From positions 1 through 13,573 of the forward strand of contig MU858399.1 of NCBI GenBank assembly GCA_033297075.1: DNA of 13,573 nucleotides, written 5' to 3'. The notes beneath the pieces are model-generated. The model was not told the DNA's origin, did no database searches, and saw only the letters and a program-made list of their open reading frames with translations. The first letter of the stretch is position 1. Every line of letters begins with the position of its first letter. This DNA comes from Rhypophila decipiens (taxonomy: Eukaryota > Ascomycota > Sordariomycetes > Sordariales > Naviculisporaceae). The position numbers were made by a program, and so were the translations under genes. This document shows positions 1-7,963 of this stretch, in pieces.

Positions 1-699
1 AAAATCCTTCTTCATAGTCTTCTCGTCTGGAAACCACTGCCCTTGAAGAGTGGCCCCGGTATAGATGATCAGGGGGTTCAAACGACGCCCTTCAGTCGTG
101 CCACACTCGATTATCGATACCCAATTCGTTGAATTGGACTCCGTTTGGTATGCCTCATCAGTGAGGGCATCGCCGATGACGGTTCCAGCCGCTGTTTCCA
201 GCTCTCGCATGCCGTGCTCATCCATGTTGGCCATATTGGCTGGGATGACGTCTTTCTCACGGATTGCGTTGCCCAAGTCGGTATAAAAAGCCCTGTAGGC
301 TTCTTTCGTACTGCCTCTGGCCCTCTCCTGCTCCAACGGCTTTGATTTCTTCTTTTTTACTTGAGGGTTGCGCTTCCTGAACCGGTCAACCCATCGGTGG
401 CCGAGGGGCTTGTGATCCCCCCCTTCAGCCAACACGCTTTGGGCGAATCTATGGATCTTTCGGTAGCTCGGAGGGCGCCCAGCGGCTTCTTCTTCCTTGC
501 ACCAGTTGGCGATGAAGGCTTCTTGAGCAGTAGTTATACGTTTGAGTGGTTCTTTGGCATTAGATTTGCTTTGTTGGCCCCTGAGTCGACGGGAGAGGGT
601 TGATGGAGGGATGCCCCAGTCGGCGGCTGCAACTTTTTGAGAAGTGCCGCCACGAACTTCATCAATTGCATTCTGAATATTCTGCTCGCGAATAGTCAT
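1..699 (-). CDS. Fot1/pogo-family DDE transposase, N-terminal 233 residues (partial)
   Basis: The protein would bind the element ends and cut and paste it in the nucleus. The frame opens with ATG at 699 (MTIREQNIQNAI) and stays open for 233 codons to the window edge. Residues about 5-42 form a psq-type helix-turn-helix (TSQKVAAADWGIPPSTLSRR). Residues about 54-112 resemble the CENP-B/Tc5 DNA-binding domain (GRPPSYRKIHRFAQ, HRWVDRFRKRNP). A DDE_1-type domain starts near 135: NMDEHG carries the likely first catalytic Asp (D160), followed by NWVSIIECG (192-200), GRRLNPLIIYTG and LQGQWF, which are family hallmarks. The second and third acidic residues would lie outside the window. No stop, frameshift or intron is seen in this part, so the copy may be young. 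An upstream leader of 130 nt separates the ATG from the element end. Confidence 0.9.
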   Translation of the reverse strand, partial: MTIREQNIQNAIDEVRGGTSQKVAAADWGIPPSTLSRRLRGQQSKSNAKEPLKRITTAQEAFIANWCKEEEAAGRPPSYRKIHRFAQSVLAEGGDHKPLGHRWVDRFRKRNPQVKKKKSKPLEQERARGSTKEAYRAFYTDLGNAIREKDVIPANMANMDEHGMRELETAAGTVIGDALTDEAYQTESNSTNWVSIIECGTTEGRRLNPLIIYTGATLQGQWFPDEKTMKKDF

Positions 700-786
700 G
701 GTATGAAAAATGAGCTATTTTGGCCTAGAATTGATTGAGTTGTGTTGGAAAGAAAAAGTCATGATCCATATGGCGGTGTGGAAAAT

Positions 787-829
787 GGGGTTGCATTGAG
801 GGGTAATTGCATTACGGGGTGCAGACTGG
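787..829 (-). repeat. Terminal repeat end of the Fot-type element with iterated GGGGT..TGCA motifs
   Basis: The minus strand starts at 829 as CCAGTCTGCACCCCG, the expected look of a Fot-type terminal inverted repeat, directly inside a TA (830-831). On the plus strand three related motifs follow one another: GGGGTTGCA (787-795), GGGGTAATTGCA (800-811) and GGGGTGCA (816-823). An inner dyad GTAAT-TGC-ATTAC spans 803-815. Iterated subterminal motifs are commonly transposase-binding sites; that role is inferred. The matching repeat at the other end is not in the window, so the inner limit of the repeat is a guess. Confidence 0.65.
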
Positions 830-831
830 TA
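830..831. other. TA target-site copy of the transposon insertion
   Basis: A TA lies exactly between the transposon-like end and the coding frame of the interrupted DUF6604 gene. TA duplication is the rule for the Tc1/mariner superfamily. Only this copy can be seen; the partner should sit beyond the left edge. Confidence 0.55.
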
Positions 832-2786
832 CATGATGGTCTACTGCTTCTTTGACGATTTCAACGCCATCCGAAACTACGTTGCAGAACGCTGGTGCGA
901 CTACTGGTACGACAGGTCGGTATCGCTCACCACACTGGCAGTCATTACCAATGCCGCGTTTGAGTTGGTCAACAGGATGGAAGGTGAGCTCATTGCGAAC
1001 CTGGGGCCCCGCCGCCGAGAGCTCTCGCGGTATGATTTCATGCTGAGACTGCTGTTCATTGACTTCGGCATTGACCATGTCGACTACGACTCGTACGAGG
1101 GTCTATCCAAGGACGAGGAGCAGGAGCGGATCTGGAGAGAAGAGTCCGACTGGCTGGCCTTTTCGTCTTTTTGCGCCATCGTGTTTGTTCTAAAGAACAT
1201 CCCTCCTGGCAAAGTCCCCATGCTACCTCCTTCATAGCGCAGCCCTATTGTCTACGGCGCCAATGACATGAACTCCTGGAAGAAATTCTCCGACAATGTC
1301 TCATTGCAGCTCGTCAAGGAGGCAGCTCACCTCAAGGCCCTCAAGAAGAACGGACAAGAGTTTCCCATCCTGCCTGCGGAACCAGAAATTCTGTTGGACT
1401 TTCAGTCTGCACTCAACTCTCGCATGTACACCTCTGCGCTGATTTTCTCGGTCCAACTCTGGGTGGATATCCGAAACATCATGGAAAAGGAGGCGTCCAA
1501 CTCGCTTGAGGAGCTGCAGAAGACGGCGACTGAACTGAATTCAGCCCATCCTCATGACCCATGTCCCTGGAAAGGACTCGCGAGAAGGCTATAAACTTCG
1601 AGAGCAGGTTCGGGAGCGCATCACCGAGATCTCTGCCTACATGATGAATGATTGCCAGTACGAAGATGCCAAAGCAAGACTCATGCAGCTTGGTGTTGAG
1701 GAAGACCCTGAGAAATTCCTCTTACTTAAAAACGAGCCTGTCTGGGCCGGGCTGATGAACTTTCGCCTCCAGCTAATCCGAAGCGAGCTGGGCCATCAGT
1801 ATACCGCCCTAACCTCCATCGTCGAGGCAGCAGGGTATTTATACCTCGCCTGTCGCGCCGCCGACAAGGCCCTACCAGCCTGGGGAGAAATGGACAGATA
1901 CATCGACACGTACACCGACCGAAGCCAATTCAAGTCAACTTTACGATCCTGCGCCACACCCGAGTCAATCATTCGAAAATTTGAAAAGGTCATGACTGCT
2001 CACCAAGCAGCGGTAAAGGAATGGGAGAATCCGAATATTACCGAGGGAACATTTATCCCCGACGTACGTATCCGTCGGACCCTGTACCGCCGGTATGCAT
2101 GGGAGGATCCTTCTGATCGGTGCTCGATGAGGTACCTGATGGAACTTACGGTCCACAAGCTACAAATTGAGCGGAATGATTTTGAGGAGATGCTGCGTGA
2201 GCAGCAGGCTGGAAAGGGCTGGACACGTGCTATTGAGGAGGGAACTTGCTCAAGAAAGGGTCAAGGGCAGAGTGGTGAACTCGTCAAGCAGGACAAGACG
2301 GTAGCTTCTTCATCTCAAGATGGAGAGCTCGCCAAGGAGAGGGATTTCAAGCGCAGGGCCATGCTGGCACAACTTTCCCATGTGGAAATGCTCCAGTTAC
2401 TTGATGAGACGGTGACGTCCCAGCTCGAAGGGCTATTTAAGCTGGATTACTTCAAGCTTTATGACGAGGCTGTCGCCTTTCTTAGGGCTGTGGTCTATCA
2501 TGATGCGTTTGGGCACGAGCTGAAGGAGCGCGTGGGGTATAGTAAGTTTGATGACAAGACTACTGGTCAGCTTGGGAAGGTGCCTGTTCATTTGGTCAAG
2601 AACCTTGATGAGGAAAAGGAATCGGGGACCGTGGTGGATACGCTGATCAATGTGTTTAAAGATTCGCTGGAGGGACTCTTTCCCATAATTCCGGAAGAAA
2701 TGAAGAAGAAGTTGGAGTCAGGAGGTGGGGCACGGGTGATTCAGGTCGATTTGACGACGGGGAAGGAAGTTAGGGAGTTGGAGTAG
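832..2786 (+). pseudogene. DUF6604-domain protein gene, 5' end cut by transposon, with stop and frameshift
   Basis: Biochemical role unknown; DUF6604 is the N-terminal domain of many large fungal proteins. The first readable residues, YCFFDDFNAIRNYVAERW and then LAVITNAAFELVNRMEGEL, match the middle of that domain, so roughly the first hundred residues are missing and should lie left of the inserted element. Three lesions are visible. First, the domain is cut at the TA (830-831). Second, a TAG at 1235-1237 interrupts a frame that continues unchanged on both sides (LPPS-stop-RSPIVYG). Third, a +1 shift near 1545-1547 moves the frame from ELNSA into ILMTHVPGKDSREGYKL. From there the frame is open to a TAG at 2784-2786. 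The later part holds LPAEPEILLDF, SALIFSVQLWVDIRNIME and a charged C-terminus ending GKEVRELE. No GT-AG intron explains the stop or the shift. The family call is from memory of motifs. Confidence 0.75.
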
Positions 2787-3121
2787 CTATGGTAGGTAGC
2801 TTGATGGGGAGATTGTTGGATTAGGGATTATATTACTGGATATCCTATTCCTGTAGATGTATCACGAATAGAAACAAGTGCATGGAATGCGAGCCAGCTT
2901 GTTATGGGGTTGAGTGCCGTAAAGGAAGAAGAGCTTCCAGAATCACGGGGGAGCAGCGTGCTCCCCCTTTGTCCATCGTCGATCATCGAATCCGCCCCAG
3001 AGCCAGATATGACATTTATGTCGTCAGGCGCATTATATCAGGCCTGCTGAAATTCTGACTCGATGGAGGAGAAACACAAAGTCAAAAGTAAAAAAGACAA
3101 GAGCTTGTTTCCTTGGCCCAC
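2787..3121. other. Intergenic stretch with one strong perfect hairpin
   Basis: No coding frame is supported here. It holds the 3' flank of the DUF6604 pseudogene and the 3' flank of the minus-strand coding remnant that ends at 3122. The only structure that stands out is the 9-bp-arm hairpin at 2947-2967. A small dyad GACAT-TT-ATGTC also occurs near 3010. Confidence 0.6.
2947..2967. repeat. Perfect inverted repeat, 9-bp arms, 3-nt loop
   Basis: GGGGGAGCA (2947-2955) and TGCTCCCCC (2959-2967) are exact reverse complements around a GCG loop. It lies 160 nt after the stop of the DUF6604 remnant. A role in mRNA 3' ends, or as the core of a small mobile repeat, is possible but not shown; fungi do not use bacterial-type terminators. 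Confidence 0.8.
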
Positions 3122-3400
3122 TCAATAATGGTGGTCCAAAAAAGTGGAATACGTATTGGAATCCATCGTCTTGGCCAGGTCCTCTCCCGTCCTCTCAAAG
3201 TTTGGCGGTCCGAATGTCTTACATGCATCTGGCATTGCCTCAGCTGCCAAGTGCTGAAGAAGCTCCACTCCATAGCAGCCCAGCCAAGGAGCAGGAATAA
3301 ACTTGTTATCGACCTCAAAGTCAAACTGAGATGAATGTCGGCCTAATTCGCGCCATCTGTCTACGCATAGAAGAGTTGCAAGATTTAGAAATCGAGCAAA
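3122..3400 (-). pseudogene. Unrecognised minus-strand coding remnant or terminal exon, no ATG
   Basis: Read from 3400 down to a TGA at 3124-3122 the minus strand is open for 92 residues with protein-like composition: FLNLATLLCVDRWRELGRH, then FDFEVDNKFIPAPWLGCYG, VELLQHLAAEAMPDAC, FGPPNFERTGEDLAK and a C-terminus ending STFLDHHY. It begins right after an in-frame TGA (3403-3401), and its first Met is residue 56, so a start is missing. Either this is the last exon of a spliced gene (acceptor-like ..TCTCAG just before the FDFEV codons, or ..GCGTAG further up), or it is a decayed gene. The overlapping minus frame 3582-3385 reads ..SNFNDLLDF and would join to LNLATLL by a one-base slip near 3390, which favours decay. 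No family is recognised. The plus-strand readings over the same DNA look far less protein-like. Confidence 0.5.
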
Positions 3401-3403
3401 TCA

Positions 3404-3625
3404 TTGAAGTTTGAGGCAGTGGCTCCATTGCTCTGTTTCTCAGTTGGTCTCGCTATTACTTCTGCCCGGACAAGCCATGAGCATCTGAATGAATGTGATA
3501 CGGAGCATGAGGAGAAGTGCTCATTCGAAGGCAGCGTAGAGTGCTCCAAGAGCTGTGATGAGACTTTGGGAGTTCCGAAAGGTTATCTCAGAAGGTGGGC
3601 CATGACACCTCGGACTCAACTATAA
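3404..3625 (+). pseudogene. Candidate relic of a small secreted cysteine-rich protein (TTG in place of ATG)
   Basis: A 73-residue plus-strand frame reads KFEAVAPLLCFSVGLAITSA after a TTG codon. This is a convincing signal-peptide shape: a basic residue, a hydrophobic core and a small-residue cleavage region. A short acidic segment follows with four cysteines spaced C-x8-C-x7-C-x3-C (ECDTE..KCSF..ECSKSC). Fungal secreted effectors often look like this. However, no ATG lies in frame: an in-frame TAG (3386-3388) precedes the TTG, and TTG starts are not expected in fungal genes. The same DNA could be minus-strand coding (frame 3582-3385), which would make this a shadow. It is therefore a weak candidate. 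Confidence 0.25.
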
Positions 3626-3677
3626 TGCTAGTGTTTGAGCTTATCTCTTCATATGGACCGCAGAACCTAAACTCTAG

Positions 3678-4394
3678 GTCTGGTATCAAGATATCAGGAA
3701 AGTTTTATCAAAGTTTGGGTTGTCTCCCGAACCACATTTCACCTTCATCTTCCTCTTTGGCACCAAAATCACCAAAATCACCAAACGAGACTCATCATCA
3801 CTCTCTCGGCACCTCACCATACACCTGCAAGACTGGCTCGAGTCGGACGAGGTCGAGCCCTACTGGAACGAGTTTCGAGAGTCGTGGCTGGAAAAACGAA
3901 AAGTCTCAGCCGCCGTCGACAAGGCCACCTGCTGCCTCGGCTCCTTCGCGGGACCCTCCCGGCAAGATTACAACCGCGTCAAGAAACGAGTCGGGCGTAT
4001 CATTCCGTCGTTTGACGATGTGGTAAAAGCTTTAAACGATATGGTAGTGGCCCCGCCTGCGGCGAACATGAGGTTACTTACCTTGGCACCATACTTTCGG
4101 GTGCCGGGCCGTCTGAATAAGGCGAAGTGGCGAACGGAAGACCATTGGGCCAGGTTCATAAGGCAGGTGGCTTTCCGCGCTCATTGGAAGACGGGACGGA
4201 CGGGGGACGGCGTACGTGCGGACGACGGAGAGCTTCCGAGCTTGTGGCCTGCCGCCTATGAAAAACCGACGCGGAACGACAGGAAGGCGTTGTATCGGCT
4301 TTTGAGATGTTGGACGTTGAGGTATTATTACCAGAGGACTGATGAGAAGTCGGCGAGGGAGTATCGGGAGCGGGATTTATTGGGTTGGGACTAG
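3678..4394 (+). pseudogene. Unrecognised ORF of about 238 codons lacking an ATG start (gene fragment)
   Basis: Open after an in-frame TAG (3675-3677) and ending with TAG at 4392-4394, this frame has strongly protein-like content: VWYQDIRKVLSKFGLSPEP, DWLESDEVEPYWNEFRESW, VGRIIPSFDDVVKALNDM, LAPYFRVPGRLNKAKW, and a Trp/Arg/Tyr-rich end (LLRCWTLRYYYQRTDEKSA..LLGWD). It is basic overall, with no signal peptide or membrane segment, and its wobble positions are rich in C and G over about 3820-4390, as in expressed fungal genes. There is no ATG at its head. The same frame upstream reads coding-like between stops (HLGLNYASV-stop-AYLFIWTAEPKL-stop-VWYQD). All three upstream stops (TGA, TGA, TAG) could derive from CGA or CAG by C-to-T change. 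It is either a decayed gene or a last exon whose 5' exons I cannot place. A short AAAATCACC repeat occurs at about 3766-3785. Function unknown. Confidence 0.45.
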
Positions 4395-5125
4395 GTCATG
4401 TTCATGGTCCGGAATAATATAGCTCTGTCTCAAGTTGGGTGATGGCGATTCGTGGTTCTTGAATGTATTGCTTATGGAGAGGTACTGCTCTAAAGTTGGG
4501 GCTCTTGAAGCAGGTAACACGACATGTATTGTATCTCCTCTCACTCTTCTGTCCGATTCCATCTTGGTTTCATAGCTTGGTTGAGCCGACTCTAGTTGGA
4601 GAAGGATAGTTAGTTGAAGTTGCTCCTTTGAGTCCGAGTCCTCTTCAACCGCGGCATCTCGAATTTGAATGTATTTCCACCGTGTACAAGCTTTAATAGG
4701 TACTAGTTGTCGTAAGAAAAATAACTTTTAATGACACAGTCTAACCACCAGAACAAAATTAATCGACCCTAATCATTTCTTCAAGACTGCCGGAGATCCG
4801 AAAAGGGGGATGTCAGGGTAAGGGTTGTGTATGAAACGATTACAAGTTTTGACAGTACGGATACGGAGCACTAATTTTGGTTCATATCATTCGCTACTGC
4901 TCGAGAATTGTCCGATTGGGCGTCGCTGCTGCCTCACATGCTAGCTGCATATCGGGCACCCAACGTCAAGATGTGGCAGTGCTGGCGGCTGCCTCTCCGC
5001 ACCCGACATTACCATGCATGGCTTCCTCCCACTGACCCGGTCTGCCAAATTCCTTGCCATGATAGCGAGGAATCCCCTCAATCGTCAGCACCACCACTTG
5101 CAGCGCAGCTCACCAAGCTCTGACC
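4395..5125. other. Intergenic region upstream of the NLR-type gene
   Basis: No coding frame or RNA gene is supported in these 731 nt. Short frames (such as a 61-codon minus frame 4562-4377 and a TTG-initiated plus frame 4908-5123) have no recognisable content. The right part should hold the promoter and leader of the NLR-type gene; no clear TATA box is seen. Confidence 0.55.
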
Positions 5126-7963
5126 ATGGACCCCATTACAGGAGTCGGTCTTGCCAGTAGCAGCATCCAACTCGCGAGCTTTGTGTTCAGCTTGATCTCG
5201 GGCACGCGATCCATATACAGATCGGCGTCGGGAGCATCTCACCATAATGAAACCATCGAAACAATCGTTACGCAACTCCAAACTCTCTCTTTCCAAGTCT
5301 CCAGCTCTGCGGCCAGCTCTCACAGCCTTGTCGACAGGAGCATCGCAGAATCGGCAGCCTGGTGCACGAACACGGCCCAGGAGCTCTTTCATCTTTTGGC
5401 GGAGCTGAGACGGGGAGACAAATCTGTGTGGAAGAGCTTCAGGGCTGCGATCAAGTCGGCCAGGAATGGGGAGCGTGTGGATGACTTGTTCGAGAGCATT
5501 GGTCGAATGCAGGACGTTGATGGCGCAGCTCCAATTTGCGATCTCGTAAGTTTCATGACCGGTTGTGCGTCAACGACAGAGTCCCAGACGAACTGACATG
5601 GTTGTTCTACACAGTGATAAGCAATCCCGGATGTCGGAAACGCTGCGGCGAATTGACGAGACCACCGAGAGGATCGAAGTTGAAAATGCCGACTCACTGA
5701 TGGGAATTCGGGACTCGACACTCGAAGCGATCAGGAAGAGCGGAACCGGCATCAAGGCCATTCTTGAAAAGAATCTGCCGTCAAATCAAGCGGACCACAC
5801 CAAAGACATTCCGACACTCGTTGACAAGTTGATTGACCGAAAGATCCAATATGAGAGCGACCATGCTTTTCTATCCAGTCTCCAATTTCCGGACATGCGA
5901 TTACGTCAGGAAGCTGTCAAAGATGCTCACAGTGACACCTTCAGTTGGATCTTTGGAGAAAATGAAGACAACCCGGCGACACAGTTTCCGACTTGGTTAC
6001 GAGAAGGGACTGGTAATTATCTTCTGGATCAGGGGAAAGGCTGGATCGGGAAAGTCTACTCTGATGAAGTACTTGTCTCAGAACCCCCATGCTCTGGAAC
6101 TGTTGAGAACATGGGCTGGGGATAGAGACCTCTCGATAGGCCGGTACTTTTTCTGGTACGCTGGGTCCAAGCTGCAAAAGTCGAGAGAGGGCCTGATTCA
6201 AACACTTCTCTTCGAGCTCCTTCGAGCTTGTCCCGATGCGATTCCAATCGTACGCAAAATCCATATCCGAACTGCCACCAGAACCAGGTCGCTGGGCAAT
6301 GTCAGAGCTAATGAGGGCTACCAAATCCTTCGTGGCCTGTTCTCTGCAAAAGAGATTTTGCATCTTCATTGACGGTCTCGATGAGCACGATGGGGACATG
6401 GACGACCTGATTGAGCTGATCGAGCAGCTCGCATCCTCGGAAAATATCAAGATTTGCTGTTCCAGCAGGCCATGGCCAAGTTTGGCCGATGCCTTTGGCC
6501 AGAAAGAGAATTCCATGCTCAAGCTCGAGGATCTGACCGCCGGAGATATCAGGAAGTTCGTTGCCGCCAGCTTCCAGCAACATAAACGATTCTCAAAGTA
6601 TGCGCGAGATAACCGCTTTTCAACCCTGATGGAAGAGATAGCACGAAAGGCCGAGGGTGTATGTTTCTGGGTCACACTGGTGGTGAAATCTCTCCGGGAT
6701 GGTCTCACCAATGCCGATAGGATTGTCGATCTTGAGAGGAGGCTGAAGGCTATGCCGTTGGACCTCGAAGCACTCCTTTGGCGAATGATTAAGTCCATTG
6801 ATCCCTTCTATAAACGGAAATCGTCAGAGCTATTGCTCACTATCGGACATCGGACTAATGGTAATATCCCTGCTTTCCTCCTTGACATCCTGGATGAACT
6901 TGATGATAACCCAGAAGCTCTGGCAAATGGAGTATCATGCGAGATACTCGGTGACCCCGCCGACTGGGTGGACACTATGAACAGAAAGTTGGATGCGAGG
7001 ACAAAAGGGCTTGTGGAATTGCGTTGTGAGTCCTGGCCTAGGGCCAATGCCATCCAACCGAGTCAGATAAGACGAAATAGCAGCACGCTGCTTCAAGTTT
7101 TACATCGGTCGGTACTCGATTTTCTCAGCACGCCAAAAGTTGTTCAGGAGCTAGTAAGAGATTGCCGCCCCGGTTTTAAACCCCATGAACAAATTCTCGC
7201 TGGCTACTTGATCTGGCTCTTGTCCCCTACGATCCCGCTAGCAGACCCATTCTACTCATCTGACAGTAGAGACGACGATTTCAAGCTTTCAGGCTTCTTT
7301 GAATCCGTTACAAATTTCGAGGGAAAACATCCTCGTGACGGAGCACTCGTGCGATATTTCCGAATTGCGAGCCAGCGACGTCCAGTTGTTGAGTGGAGCT
7401 TAGCAGTTGGGCCCCGACGACCGCAAAGCTTCCTATCGATGGCAGTAATGGACGGTTCCACTCTTTACCTTCATGAGGCTCTTAGGGAGGATCCAGGGCT
7501 GGTAATAGAAGACGACCGCCAGTCTGGTTTCTCGGTACTGTTCATGGCTATCTTTTCGCCGACCTCATCCAGGCATATCTGCTCCAAAACAGTGAAGGCA
7601 ATCCTGAGGCATGGGGCAAATTTGTCGAGACTAGAAGGAGGCTCGGGGTTTACCGCGTGGTCAATCTTGTTGGAATGTTTCCAAGGAGCCAATACTAGGG
7701 ACCAACAACGTTCACTGATAGGATCAATCGGGGTTTTCAGGCTTCAACATTCCGATTTCGCCAGCTACAAAGAGATGAAGGAAATATTTGCCAGCCTGAT
7801 ATCACATGGGGCTGACATGAGCGACCAGAATGCAGAGCCGGTCATCCGAAAGCTGTTCAACCACCAGGATGCCGAAGAACTGTTGAGTCTGACACCACCC
7901 TTGAAGCAGGTTTATAGCCAACTTGAACAGGAAGGGCCCTGTAGCGAGAGTGACGTTCACTGA
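5126..7963 (+). pseudogene. NACHT-type NLR (STAND) protein with Fungal_N/PigL_N-like N-domain; frameshifted
   Basis: Fungal NLRs are cytosolic NTP-driven switches linked to non-self recognition and regulated cell death. The start is ATG at 5126 in a strong context (gaccATGGac). Exon 1 (5126-5545, 140 residues) opens MDPITGVGLASSSIQLASF, typical of the fungal NLR N-terminal domain. After an intron comes a linker with LRRIDETTERIEVE and then PTWLREGTG. The NACHT begins with FWIRGKAGSGKST (Walker A, codons 6034-6060), then CIFIDGLDEHDGD (Walker B, about 6356-6397) and ICCSSRPW. The FWVTLVV, LHRSVLDFLSTP and LDARTKGLVEL segments are typical of the DUF7791-like region. Ankyrin-like motifs near 7585-7690 and 7770-7830 (ILRHGANLS, SLISHGADMS) close the protein at a TGA. 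The frame shifts +1 near 6015 and again near 6253, each inside conserved sequence and without a usable intron. About 920 residues if whole; as it stands the product would stop early. Confidence 0.8.
5546..5621 (+). other. Intron of the NLR-type gene (acceptor uncertain: 5614 or 5621)
   Basis: The donor GTAAGT (5546-5551) and branch site CTGAC (5593-5597) are canonical. The first AG after the branch (CAG, 5612-5614) would give a 69-nt intron but places TGA TAA immediately in frame. Using the next AG (AAG, ending 5621) gives a 76-nt intron and joins exon 1 directly to the frame QSRMSETLRRIDETT. Either the weaker acceptor is used or this junction is a further lesion. Confidence 0.7.

Larger units (their letters stand above)
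1..829 (-). mobile_element. Fot1/pogo-type DNA transposon, 5' part, truncated by window edge
   Basis: This is the terminal ~830 bp of a Tc1/mariner-superfamily element of the fungal Fot1/pogo group. The call rests on a pogo-type transposase frame starting at 699 and, outside it, an end that reads inward on the minus strand CCAGTCTGCACCCCG, next to a TA at 830-831. Fot-family ends of the AGTC..GCACCC type and TA target duplications are known for this group. The other end, the second TA copy and the catalytic C-terminus lie left of the window, so intactness cannot be judged. Such elements are usually about 1.8-2 kb, so roughly 1 kb should follow on the left. Immediately right of the TA a DUF6604-type coding frame begins in mid-domain, which implies insertion into that gene. 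Confidence 0.85.

Noticed and set aside
3766..3785. AAAATCACC short tandem repeat as a possible satellite or CRISPR-like array
   Set aside because: Only about two to three units without spacers; it simply encodes TKITKITK within the frame 3678-4394.
6015..6256. Programmed +1 translational frameshifting in the NLR gene
   Set aside because: Two sites in one gene, no known slippery heptamer at either, and a similar lesion in the neighbouring transposon-cut gene make mutation more likely.
5941..6798. 285-codon minus-strand open frame
   Set aside because: It lies antisense to the NACHT region, whose Walker motifs are on the plus strand; the antisense reading has no family signature and is Ser/Arg/Leu-rich, as shadows are.
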